Below the pieces are notes generated by a model. The model was given only the letters and a program-made list of their open reading frames with translations. It searched no databases and had not been told where the DNA came from. Made by a program: the position numbers and the translations under genes. A DNA stretch of 16,339 nucleotides from Baffinella frigidus (taxonomy: Eukaryota; Cryptophyceae; Cryptomonadales; Baffinellaceae), in NCBI GenBank assembly GCA_026770585.1, contig MU646372.1, positions 616,007 through 632,345 on the forward strand, in the 5' to 3' direction. Shown one piece after another: positions 1 to 8,858 of the stretch. Position 1 is the stretch's first letter. Every line of letters begins with the position of its first letter.

Positions 1-19
1 GGGGGGGGGGGGGGGGGGG
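1..19. repeat. Poly-G run at window edge
   Basis: Nineteen consecutive G residues open the window. This may be a true homopolymer or an assembly edge effect. Confidence 0.8.
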
Positions 20-106
20 TGCGGAAGGGGAGGCGTGGATGGATGATTTCAACGCTAAGTCGATTGAGGTGTGCCCGCATTTATAGAACAGAAAGGGTTT
101 GTATCG

Positions 107-171
107 TCTTCTTCTTCTTCTTCTTCTTCTTCTTCTTTTTCTTCTTCTTCTTCTTCTTCTTCTTCTTCTTT
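107..171. repeat. (CTT)n microsatellite
   Basis: About 65 bp of CTT/TTC repeat with a single interruption. The open frame across it only encodes a run of Phe and is not a gene. Confidence 0.95.
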
Positions 172-295
172 ATCACTCTCGATACAGGTCCTAAATCAAT
201 CCCCCTTTAGCCTTGAGTTGAGTGGTACACTGGGCTAACAGGATTTGAATCATCTGTATTAATGTTTGACGGGGCAATGGCCCCGCCTGCAATCT

Positions 296-433
296 TATAG
301 GGAAACGGTTTTAATTTAAAACCAATGGATTCAACGAAAATTACTACACCAATGCTTTAATATTACTAGTGAAACTCATTGTGTGTAGTAAATTTCATTG
401 CCAGAAAGTTTTAAGTAAAAACCGTTTTCCTAT
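296..433. mobile_element. Family E foldback element (copy E1)
   Basis: Inverted arms start with TATAGGGAAACGGTTTTAA on the left, and an imperfect complement lies at the right end. Inside is the family E core CAACGAAAATTACTACAC, answered by GTGTAGTAAATTTCATTG. It shares both arms and centre (AATGCTTTAATATTACTAGT) with the copy at 7580-7720. No protein is encoded, so it would be non-autonomous. Confidence 0.75.
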
Positions 434-852
434 GAAATCGTGTCGATCAGGAACCTTGCATCTGCGGCAGCTGTGGCCAACTGGGTCTGTTTTGAATCTG
501 CGGATGGATGCATGCAGGAGAAGAACACTTGATCAACTGAATCAGATTGAGCTTCAATTCTTACTGAAGTCGTCTGGTTTGAAGATGTTTCACCAGGCGC
601 ATTTTCAAAATGATTGAACTTCATACGGCCGCCCTATCTTGCCAACTGCCGCTCTAACTGCCGCTCTATGGTCACTCGACTGTCGCGCTTCGTTGCACCT
701 TGTCGCATGCACACCCGCATGTAGCACCTCAGCCCCGTGCCCGTGAAACCGTGATTACGCTCGTTCCACACCCACCTGTCAACTTTGCACCATCTCCAAG
801 ACACACTCCCCAGCACTCCTCAGCTTGATTCCAACGGGAGTTCCCACGCGCG

Positions 853-1376
853 CGCTATCTTACGCATGAGATTGATGACAAGATAGCATCCTGCACCCAT
901 AAGATGACACAAAACGGCGCTGGGACGGTATATTTCCCACGCGTCAACCCCGGAACGGTATGTTGCAAAATTCGGGTTGGCTTGGATTTGTTGAGGGTCG
1001 GGTCGGGTGGAAATCTGACGAAAAGGGAGGGTGGGGTAGCAGGCGTTTTGTGTGGTAACATGATGTTCCACCACTTGTCACAAAAATCTGAGACCACATT
1101 TGTGATACAGAATTGAAAGTTGGTCCTTGAATGTGGTCTCAGATTTTTGTGACATGTGGGGGAACACCTCCAAAAACCGCCTGCGACGAGTTTTACTTCA
1201 CCCAGGCGGGCCCATCCGGAGGGAAAAAAACTTTTTCCTCCACTTTTGCCAACTTTTCCAAGGGGGCTGTCGACAACTTTTGGTCTGCTACCTCACCCTC
1301 ATTACTGGGGCGCCGTTTTGTGTCATCTTATGGGTGCGGGATGCTATCTTGTCATCACTCTCCTGCATAAGATAGC
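853..1376. mobile_element. 524-bp element with about 66-bp terminal inverted repeats
   Basis: The left arm 853-918 and right arm 1311-1376 are inverted copies with only a few mismatches; both contain GATGACAAGATAGCATCC and ATAAGATGACACAAAACGGC. An independent small hairpin (1079-1153) with near-perfect arms around ATCTGAGACCACA lies inside, so a second foldback may be nested. A further inverted similarity links 966-1022 with 1388-1437, just outside the right arm. No transposase is visible. Confidence 0.7.
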
Positions 1377-1610
1377 ATAAAACTTCAGTTTCTCGAATTT
1401 GCCGACCCGACCCCGAATCCAAGCAAACCCGAATTCTACAATACCAGCCGGCCCACGTCAACCCCTGCGCCAGTGAGAAAGGGAGTGATAACGTCATTGG
1501 TCGTGTTCACCACCCTGCATGGTGCAACAGACGACCCCCGTCAACCCCCAAGCCCCAAACCCCTTTCTAAACAAGAGCACGACCCCCTAACCCCGAATCG
1601 TGCAACAGAC

Positions 1611-1987
1611 GTCCCTACGGATTGCCTACCGTAGGGTCCTAGGTCTTATCGCTTAGGGGTTATTCGAAATCCCTTCGAAGTCCGCTGTGTGGCTCAACCC
1701 CGAATCGTGCATCAGACTTTGTCCGACGCGCTGGTCGAACGGGCCGCCCTCGACGGAACACTCCTCCTTTATGGCTCTGAGAGCCCGAGTTTCCGTTACC
1801 TTATCCGTAGGAACCCCCCCTATGTCCCTACGGGTTTCCTACCGTAGGGTCCTAGGTCTTATCGCTTAGGGGTTATTCAAAAATCCCTTCGAAGTCCGCT
1901 GTGTGGCCTAACCCCGAATCGTGCATCAGCCGTTTTCCGATGCGCTGGTTGAGCGGGCCGCCCTCGACGGAACACTCCATTTTGTAT
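1611..1987. repeat. Tandem duplication, period 213 bp
   Basis: The block starting GTCCCTACGG at 1611 recurs at 1824. Both copies run through CTACCGTAGGGTCCTAGG, ATCGCTTAGGGGTTATTC, CCCCGAATCGTGCATCAG and end with GCCCTCGACGGAACACTCC. The unit contains the same CTACCGTAGGGTCCTAGG motif found inside families B and C. No coding potential is apparent. Confidence 0.75.
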
Positions 1988-2099
1988 TCGGACCGGACGT
2001 GGAAAGGACGAGTAGCTGCGAAATCGATGGTGGCTACGTGCCGTTTAGTACCACGAAACGAACCGTTGCGTCCTGAAATCCCCAGTAATGACCTGCCGT

Positions 2100-2640
2100 G
2101 GCCTGAATCGTGCAACAGACATTCCCCGAGGCGCTGGTCGAGAGGGCTGCCCTCGACGGAACACTCCTCGCCGCCCAGCGAGCAGGCACCTTACCCCCCC
2201 CACCCCCCATCGTTGATATTTTTTTGGGGGTACCCATACACTCTCGAAATCCAGCTCGCTGGGTGCCCCCATCTTTCGGACAACCTTGACCCGGAACACT
2301 CCTTACCCCCCTCACACACACGAGGCTACCCTTGGTAGAGCTATTCCGGTAGGACTTGTCGTGTTTTCGAATTAGGGATTTGAGAATTTCAGACTTCATT
2401 TGTACCATGAGATTTGAAACGGTGTGTTTTAAAACGTTTTACGCCCTTTAAACCCTTTTTGAAGTCTGAAATCTTGAAATCTCGAAGTCGAAAACGCGAC
2501 AAGTCCTACCGGAATGGCTCCAACAGAATGAAAGTCGATTGTAGCGTTTTGTGGGGAGAATTGGTCACGTGGCGCCCGCGTTTCGGGCCGCCCTCGACGG
2601 AACACTCCTCGCCGCCCAGCGAAAAGGCACCTACCCCCCC
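2100..2640. repeat. Dispersed copies of the 'CTCGACGGAACACTCC' repeat
   Basis: Two more copies of the end of the 1611-1987 unit occur at 2100-2195 and 2585-2635. Both extend into CTCCTCGCCGCCCAGCGA and a C-run not present in the upstream copies. They flank the foldback element at 2343-2515. Confidence 0.65.
2343..2515. mobile_element. Foldback element, about 173 bp
   Basis: Inverted arms of about 55 bp start with ATTCCGGTAGGACTTGTCG on the left and end with CGACAAGTCCTACCGGAAT on the right; they include CAGACTTCA and TGAAGTCTG. The centre is AT-rich. No clear target-site duplication is seen. Confidence 0.7.
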
Positions 2641-2649
2641 TTCCCCCTA

Positions 2650-2778
2650 CCACCGACCCTCACGGAAAGACCAGGCCGTCGATTTTCAGACCTCAAAATC
2701 ACCTTGCAGCGGGGTCGGATGCAAGGTGATTTTGAGGTCTGAAAATCGACCTTTTGGTCCTTCCCTGAGGGCTGGTGG
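2650..2778. mobile_element. Family A MITE (copy A1), TA target duplication
   Basis: Starts CCACCGACCCTCACGG and ends CTGAGGGCTGGTGG, flanked by TA on both sides (2648-2649, 2779-2780). The inner arms (GATTTTCAGACCTCAAAATC and its complement, continuing to TTGCA) are long, nearly perfect and differ from those of other family A copies. Confidence 0.85.
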
Positions 2779-3024
2779 TATGTTTGGTACATTTAATTGG
2801 ATACCCATGCACGCGCGAACCCCAGGGTTTCACAAAGCGGAATCCAGCCGAGTGCGACCACGCACGCCAGCTGGGTAGGGTGTAGGGACTACCTCCTTTT
2901 GGGCGGGAATCTTGGTACCAACCGGACGAGACTCAGGAGTGTCCAGCACCCCAAACTGGTCATTTTTTTACCCGTTTTTGTTTTGTTTTCCGGGTCGTGA
3001 AGATGACAATTAACAGCTAGACAT

Positions 3025-3192
3025 CCACCAACCCTCACGGTTTGCACAAATGGTCGAATTTGGCGGAACGTAACGCCCCTGGAGACCGCCGGATTCCGGT
3101 GTCGGTTATTTTCAAACCCCCAAAAGCAAGGTGTTTTGAGTTTTAAAACTGGTGCGTAATTTTCCATTTGTGCAAACCGTGAGGGCTGGTGG
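3025..3192. mobile_element. Family A MITE (copy A2), AT target duplication
   Basis: Starts CCACCAACCCTCACGG and ends CCGTGAGGGCTGGTGG. The terminal repeats continue through TTTGCACAAATGG. AT lies at both flanks. The centre carries CCGCCGGATTCCGG, related to the CCGTCGGATTCCGACG hairpin of copies A3 and A4. Confidence 0.87.
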
Positions 3193-3580
3193 ATGTTTGA
3201 GACCCGCGTAGCTGCGGACACCCTTCTCACCCACGGCACTTCCACGTGCGAGAAGCTGCATTCGGTCACACCTGGTACCATACCTCTTGACCCCGCCCCC
3301 AACCTGCGACCTGTGCCCAGCGAAAACATGGCGGCAATCAAGGGAACACACGGTGCCCATGCTGGTTTCGACCCGTGACCCACCCACGTGTTTCTCACCC
3401 CCCCCGCAACGCCCCCCCCCATCGGCAGGATGTGAGGACGTCTCAGAGGGGGGGGGGGGGGATGGGACGCTGCGTCTGCAGTTTATGCGTGTTGGGTACT
3501 ACGCTCGCGACCCCGGGCCCTCTTCGCCCGACACCCTGCCGCTGTTCCATCAGGTGTTCCCAGCTCTACTTCACTCGGGT

Positions 3581-3685
3581 TATCCCTTAAGTGGCCAGTA
3601 GGCTCGCACGCCCTACCGTCGGGCCCTAGGACCTGCCTACGACCTCTTGACAGGCAAATTTGCCTGCCTGGACACTTGAGGGATA
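3581..3685 (+). mobile_element. Family B MITE (copy B1)
   Basis: Bounded by TA with terminal repeats TCCCTTAAGTGG and CACTTGAGGGA. The conserved core includes CTACCGTCGGGCCCTAGGAC and CTGCCTACGACCTCT. The variable hairpin is the perfect 16-bp palindrome CAGGCAAATTTGCCTG at 3651-3666. Confidence 0.87.
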
Positions 3686-3699
3686 CTGTCAGACTATTC

Positions 3700-3770
3700 G
3701 AAAGTTGACGTGCTGGGTGTGCGGTACGGATCCGTCAACTTTGGAAAGTTACGGATCCGTCAACTTTTGG
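3700..3770. repeat. Short direct and inverted repeats
   Basis: ACGGATCCGTCAACTTT occurs twice (near 3726 and 3750), and AAAGTTGACG near 3701 is its inverted partner, making a small hairpin. Origin unknown. Confidence 0.6.
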
Positions 3771-4188
3771 GAAGAGCCCGGGTGAGCCGAATTGGCGGAT
3801 TTGAATAGACGGAGACTGAGACAGATCCGCTGTTAGCTAATGGAGCTAATAGACTGAGACAGAGCGCTAATGGTCCACCATGCACCCGCCGCTCGAGTGG
3901 AACCCCCTGAGAGGTTCGTGTCACCCTTACTGCCGTGCGGAACATACCCTCAACGTTTGGTCCGATCGAGGCCAGAAAAATGATTTAACCATCGGGGTTC
4001 CTTTACAAGCGGGGCGATGTGTACATGTAGTAATTTTCACACACATAGATGCATTTGGTCACGTAATCGACCCAACGTAGGCCAGACACGAGGTGAGTCG
4101 ACGTTATCCTGGCACAACTTCTTACAACCTCACTTGTAAAACACCCCCTCTTCCAGCCTCGAGTGGTCGAGCGGATCCGACCTTAGAG

Positions 4189-4242
4189 ACGTGTTAGACA
4201 CACTGAACGTGTTGGACACACTGAACGTGTTGGACACACTGA
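4189..4242. repeat. Three tandem 18-bp repeats
   Basis: ACGTGTTGGACACACTGA occurs three times without spacers; the first copy has one difference. There are no spacers, so it is not a CRISPR array. Confidence 0.9.
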
Positions 4243-4324
4243 GCCCGCCATTCCAGATGTGTACCAGCAAAAACATTTCAACTGCTGAGAATTTCAGCGA
4301 GGTGCGTCTGGGGATACTACATAA

Positions 4325-4501
4325 TGCCAAAAGCTTCCGCCAGCGGACCCCCTAGGTGGTCCGCTGGCGAGGGACTTTGCAGGCTCTAAAATGATTTTAA
4401 AAGCAATTTCAGGACTTTTAAAGCCCTAAATTGTTTTCCATTGTAAATTTTGTACGGAGTCGCGTCCAAACCAAGGGGTTCGCTGGCGAAAGCGTTTTGC
4501 A
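4325..4501. mobile_element. Foldback element, about 177 bp, with internal hairpin
   Basis: The left end (CCAAAAGCTTCCGCCAGCGG) and right end (GTTCGCTGGCGAAAGCGTTT) are inverted relatives. A second strong hairpin, CGCCAGCGGACC with GGTCCGCTGGCG, sits at 4338-4369. The interior is AT-rich. It lies immediately before the family C copy at 4507. Confidence 0.6.
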
Positions 4502-4506
4502 TGATA

Positions 4507-4623
4507 CAGGGGTACCTCGCTCATAAGAAACCGCCCCCCCCTAGGACCACCGTAGGACCCTAGGCATGGTCCCTACTGTAGGGTCCTAGGGGGAGGCGGT
4601 TTCTTTTGAGTGAGGTACCCCTG
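4507..4623. mobile_element. Family C MITE (copy C1), TA duplication
   Basis: A 117-bp element with terminal repeats CAGGGGTACCTCGCTCATAA and complement, flanked by TA (4505-4506 and 4624-4625). The centre is rich in CCTAGGACC and CTACTGTAGGGTCCTAGG. The CAG..CCTCG ends plus TA duplication resemble those of pogo/Tigger-type (Tc1/mariner) elements; no transposase is present. Confidence 0.87.
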
Positions 4624-4669
4624 TACCCCGTGTAGGATGGCCGGAGTGACTTGACACAGTCACGTCCAC

Positions 4670-4773
4670 TATCCCTCAAGTGCCCATAGGGTGAATATTC
4701 ACCCTAACTCGCCCTAGGCAGGTCCTAGGGGCCTACGGTAGGGCGTATGAGCCTACTGGCCACTTAAGGGATA
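4670..4773 (-). mobile_element. Family B MITE (copy B2)
   Basis: Same element as B1 in reverse orientation: TA-bounded, ends TCCCTCAAGTG and CACTTAAGGGA, core GGTCCTAGGGGCCTACGGTA. The variable hairpin is the perfect 18-bp palindrome AGGGTGAATATTCACCCT at 4688-4705. Confidence 0.87.
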
Positions 4774-4937
4774 GGAGATGTAAGCCCTTATCCCCAGAAT
4801 GCGGGGGAACAACCGGCGGTCCTAATCGCCTCTCGACACGGGCAGGTGGTCGCGCTCAAGTCGTCGTCCTAGGCGTGTCAGGTTACGAGGCGCGTCCTAG
4901 GGAGTCACTCCTAGGTTACGAGGCCCGTCCTCGTGGC

Positions 4938-5041
4938 TATCCCTTAAGTGACCAGTAGGCTCATACGCCCTACGGTAGGGCCCTAGGACCTGCCTAGGGC
5001 TTCCACGGGCGATTATTCGCCCGTTGGTCACTTCAGGGATA
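4938..5041 (+). mobile_element. Family B MITE (copy B3)
   Basis: TA-bounded, ends TCCCTTAAGTG and CACTTCAGGGA, core CTACGGTAGGGCCCTAGGAC. Its variable hairpin has stem ACGGGCGA/TCGCCCGT with loop TTAT (5005-5024). It lies between two copies of a GTCAGGTTACGAGGCGCG repeat (about 4878 and 5130). Confidence 0.87.
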
Positions 5042-5250
5042 CGTCTCGAGGCAGTGAATTCACTGTAAAATCAGTGAATTCACACCAAAATGAGACCTGG
5101 TCAAATGGCCCAGACGTAGCCACTAGGAGTGTCAGGTTACGAGGCGCGCCATTCGTCGTCCCTAGGGAGTGTGCGGTGTGTGGTGGCAGTCGATAAATGT
5201 TCTCAAAGTACACTCCACGAAAGTAATCAATCGAGGAGGACAAGCATGCC

Positions 5251-5462
5251 CAGGGGTACCTCGCTCGAGGGACCATTCATAAGAACCCCCCCCCCCCTAG
5301 GACCCTACAGTAGGACCATGCCTAGGGCCCTACAGTAGGACCATGCCTAGGGCCCTCATTCAGAAGAACCCCCCCCCCCCTAGGACCCTACAGTAGGACC
5401 ATGTCTAGGGCCCTACGGTGGTCCTAGGGGGGGGGCAGTTTCTTCTGCGCGAGGCACCCCTG
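5251..5462. mobile_element. Family C element with internal duplication (copy C2)
   Basis: It starts CAGGGGTACCTCGCTC and ends GAGGCACCCCTG. It is nearly twice the usual length because CTACAGTAGGACCATGCCTA and the adjoining AAGAACCCCCC segment are repeated inside. Its right TA is shared with the next copy. Confidence 0.75.
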
Positions 5463-5464
5463 TA

Positions 5465-5582
5465 CAGGGGTACCTCGCTCATAACAAACCGCCTCCCCCT
5501 AGGACCCTACAGTAGGCCTATGCCTAGGGCCCTGTGGTGGTCCTAGGGGGGGTGGCGCCTTCTTATGAGCGAGGTACCCCTG
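5465..5582. mobile_element. Family C MITE (copy C3)
   Basis: A 118-bp copy with full terminal repeats (CAGGGGTACCTCGCTCATAA and complement), TA on both sides, abutting copy C2 head to tail through one shared TA. The sequence GTGTGCGGTGTGTG precedes C2 (near 5168) and follows C3 (near 5587), so the pair lies between duplicated flanks. Confidence 0.87.
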
Positions 5583-5644
5583 TAGGGGTGTGCGGTGTGT
5601 GTTGACTGTCGATGAATGTTCTGCAAGTACACTCGACGAACCAA

Positions 5645-5816
5645 TTCTCACGAAAGAGGCGCATGGCGTGGTCCAGCAGGGTAACTGGGCCCCGCCGGCA
5701 GGCTCGTGAACGCCCGCGTGACCGGTCACGCGGACGCCGAAGCCAACTGTCCGAGGTGACTGCCTTGCGTTGTTCTCACGAAAGAGGCGCATGGCGTGGT
5801 CCAGCAGGGTAACTGG
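5645..5816. repeat. Perfect 44-bp direct repeats around a 20-bp palindrome
   Basis: Positions 5645-5688 and 5773-5816 are identical over 44 bp (start TTCTCACGAAAGAGGCGCAT). Between them is the perfect palindrome CCGCGTGACCGGTCACGCGG at 5714-5733. Identity suggests a recent duplication. Function unknown. Confidence 0.85.
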
Positions 5817-5869
5817 AAAACCTCGCGGTTTTCGGGGGTGCTTGCGAAGCCCGTCCACTTACAGGGGTA

Positions 5870-5939
5870 AAGAGGTCCTAGGCAGGTCCTAGGGCCCTAC
5901 GGTAGGGCGTATGCGCCTACTAGCCACTTAAGGGGATAG
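5870..5939 (-). mobile_element. Truncated family B copy (B8)
   Basis: Contains the core (AGGTCCTAGGCAGGTCCTAG, CCCTACGGTAGGGCGTATG) and one terminal repeat (GCCACTTAAGGGGATA). It lacks the hairpin and the opposite end. Confidence 0.75.
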
Positions 5940-5963
5940 GAGAGGCGGGCTCGACCTGGACTA

Positions 5964-6080
5964 CAGGGGTACCTCGCTCATAAGAAACCGCCCCACCCTA
6001 GGACCCTATAGTAGGCCCATGCCTACGGCCCTAGGGTGGTCCTGGGGGGGGTGCGCTTTCTTATGAGCGAGGTACCCCTG
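5964..6080. mobile_element. Family C MITE (copy C4)
   Basis: A 117-bp copy with CAGGGGTACCTCGCTCATAA ends. Left flank is TA, right flank TG, so the duplication is intact on one side only. Centre CCTAGGACCCTATAGTAGG. Confidence 0.85.
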
Positions 6081-6162
6081 TGGTGCCGCAGGGTTGCTGG
6101 GCCCTCGCCCTAGAGGCAGCGAGAATGGCCCTCCCGTCGCATTTTAGAAGTCAATTTAACCA

Positions 6163-6266
6163 TATCCCTGAAGTGGCGAGTAGGCTCATACGCCCTACCG
6201 TAGGGTCCTAGGACCTGCCCAGGACCTCTGCGGGTCGTTTTCGACCCGCTGGCCACTTAAGGGATG
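6163..6266 (+). mobile_element. Family B MITE (copy B4)
   Basis: Ends TCCCTGAAGTGG and CCACTTAAGGGA; left TA intact, right one mutated. Core CTACCGTAGGGTCCTAGGAC. The variable hairpin stem is GCGGGTCG/CGACCCGC with loop TTTT (6230-6249). Confidence 0.87.
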
Positions 6267-6727
6267 GCACTCCGCCTCGACGGCCTGGAGCGCACGACTT
6301 TTTTGCTTGAGTAACCCACACAACGAGCTTGCCGCCGGGGTTTTCTCGCTGCCTTTCGGGCACTACGTGGAATCAATGAATGGCAACCGACACCTGATCC
6401 GCACCCATACGGGTGCCCTGCTAAAAGTCATTTTACCGAGAAAAGATTTGAGTTTCCTCCAAAAGTGGCCGATTTTCCAAGGAATTTTGTGAACTGACCG
6501 CAATTCCCGATGTACAAATTACGCGTAGCAAAAAACCGCAGAGTCTATGTAGAGATTCCGCGTAGCAAGGAACCGCAGAGTCCTCGTCTCCTATGCACAG
6601 AGGAAGAGGCGCTCTGGCGGCAAGATGCTGACGCATGGAGCCAAGCGCCGTTTGTTTCATTTTAGAATTTACTACACCACATAAGAGCAGAGCGCACGAC
6701 ACGCGTGCCCGTCCGGGCAAGGTCAAA

Positions 6728-6832
6728 TATCCCTCAAGTGGCGAGGGGGTCAAAATTGACCCCCAAGAGGTCCTAGACAGGTCCTAGGGCCCTACGGTAG
6801 GGCGTATGCGCCTACTCGCCACTAAAGGGATA
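6728..6832 (-). mobile_element. Family B MITE (copy B5)
   Basis: TA-bounded, ends TCCCTCAAGTGG and CCACTAAAGGGA, core in reverse orientation. The variable hairpin GGGGGTCAAAATTGACCCCC (6745-6764) pairs over 9 bp. Confidence 0.87.
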
Positions 6833-7022
6833 TCGACCTGCACCGCAGCCACACACCCTCCCTCCGCACCACAATCAAGCATGCGAATCAGAGTGGCAGC
6901 GTGGTTGGAGCAAAGGGCTGCCGCGCCATGGCCGTCGCCGCGCGTGTGAGCACGCCCCGCGCCTCCCTCCCCACCCCACCTCTCACACTCTTTCCCACTC
7001 TCTTCCCGCAGAGGCGCTGGGC

Positions 7023-8797
7023 CTAGTTCTGCTTGACCTTGAGCGCCTTCTTGATCTGCGTGAAGAGAAACTGCGGACAGAGACAGACGTCAGAGGATAT
7101 CTCTTAAGTGGCCAGTAGGCTCATACGCCCTACCGTAGGGCCCTAGGACCTGACTAGGACCTCTTAGCAGTCGAATTTGACTGCCTGACCACTTAAGGGA
7201 TAGGTGGCCATGCGGTCAAATTTGACCGCACAGAGATCGCAGGCAGGTCCCAGGGTCCTTCAGTAGGGCGTATGAGCCTACTCGCCACTGAAGGGATAGT
7301 TGGCTAACGTCAGAGGATAGTTGGCTAATCCATGGCCACTTACAACCGCTAAGTGGACCTCGCAGGTGGTCCGGCACCCTGTATCCCCTCTTCACGAGCC
7401 TCTGCACTGGAGAGCTAAACGCGATCCGAAAGCAAACATGCTTTCTCTGCAGTCCTTTCTACGGAAGGGCGTGTCGTTGGCATATGTTGGGCGAAATTAA
7501 AACCTAAAGGACCTAAAGGTCTCAGACGCGGCGGAGGGTTGGACAGTGCCGCGGGAGGGGCAGGCGCAATCGACAATCTCATAGGGAAACGGTTTTAATT
7601 GAAAACCGTTGGATTCAATGAAAATTACTACACGAATGCTTTAATATTACTAGTAAAACTCATTGTGCGTAGTTAATTACATCTACCAGAAAGTTGTAAA
7701 TTACAACCGTTTCCCTATGAAACCAACCTGGGCCGTGATACAAGGGGTCCTGCATTGCCAGTGACTACAGGGGAACCTCGCTCATAACCACCAACCCTCA
7801 CGGTTTGCACAAATGACCGATTTTCGCGGTACGTAATGCTCTTGCAGACCGTCGGATTCCGACGTCGGTACTTTTTAAAACTCCCAAAACTTGATCACTG
7901 CAGGGTGTTTGGAGTTTTAAAACTGCGTTTGCACAAAAGTCTAACTTCATCGATTTGTCCAAACCGTGAGGGCTGGTGGAACGGACCTGGACGGCGAGGA
8001 GGGTGAGGGCGAAAACCCAGCATGTCAACGAGAATATAATAGTTTCCGACGCCTTCGTCTAGCAATAATGGCTCCAAGCCCCGTACAAATTTTGTACGGG
8101 ACAAGACCATGGACATGACCATGAAGTGGTTTAAATGTCTATTAAGGGTATTTTAGGGTCGTGTCCCAATGTCTGGTACAAAATTTGAACCAGGACTTGG
8201 AGCCATTATTGCTAGACGAAGGCGTTGTGAACTATGAAATAGTCCGCCAAACGGAGTGAGGCAGCGCCAGAGCTCTTCCCCGCTGCACTTCCGGAGAAGA
8301 TCGGGTGGGGTTCCTCGAGTGGCGCATTCGAAAACGAAGGGGCCGCCCGAGGAATTGGCGCATGCTCCAGCCTCGTGTGGCACATTCGAAAAGAAGAGGG
8401 GCGGGACCTTTATCCGGGGAAACCTATTTTTCTTTCATTTGATGGCAACGAAAATTACTACACAAATTGTTCTTATTAGTCATTTTAAAGTATATGTGTA
8501 GTAATTTTCGTTGACATCAAATGAAAGAAAAATAGGTTTCCCCGGATAAACCTGCACGGCGAGGAGGGTGAGGGCGCCGGTGAGCCCGGGGCACAGGATG
8601 TACTTGGCGCCGAGCGCCTTCATCGCCGGCACGTCTGCCAGCAGCACGGCGTACGCGCCCATGGGGGGGTGGACCTGCAGAGCGCGAGGGGGGGGGGGTT
8701 ATTTCTTGACGGATGAGCGAGGGGGGGGGTTATTCCTTGACGAATGCCCGAGCGAGAGAGAGGGAGTTGTTCATTTGCGAATGCCAGAGCCCGAGCG

Positions 8798-8858
<61 letters not shown>

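Larger units (their letters stand above)
1..7022. other. Gene-free, transposon-dense region
   Basis: I find no credible gene in this stretch. Open frames are short, overlap one another on both strands and run through simple repeats or inverted-repeat elements. Most of the DNA is made of short TIR elements (families A, B, C, E and single foldbacks, listed separately) and older repeated fragments. The stretches 434-852, 1377-1610, 3193-3580, 3770-4188 and 6267-6727 show nothing I recognise, apart from homopolymer runs (14 G at 3448-3461, C-runs around 3400-3419) and a short direct repeat (CGCGTAGCAA, near 6521 and 6562). The 3' untranslated region of the minus-strand HPP gene should lie just left of 7023 but has no visible boundary. 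Confidence 0.7.

Noticed and set aside
4189-4242. Possible CRISPR array
   Set aside because: Three 18-bp repeats are directly adjacent with no spacers, in a eukaryotic context.
5499-5858. 119-codon minus-strand frame (LLDHAMRLFREN repeated in two frames)
   Set aside because: It spans a family C element and the 44-bp direct repeats; the apparent peptide repetition is only the DNA repeat.
6307-6492. 61-codon open frame between family B elements
   Set aside because: No recognisable domain, short, and followed by repeats; could be a decayed transposon or gene fragment but cannot be supported.
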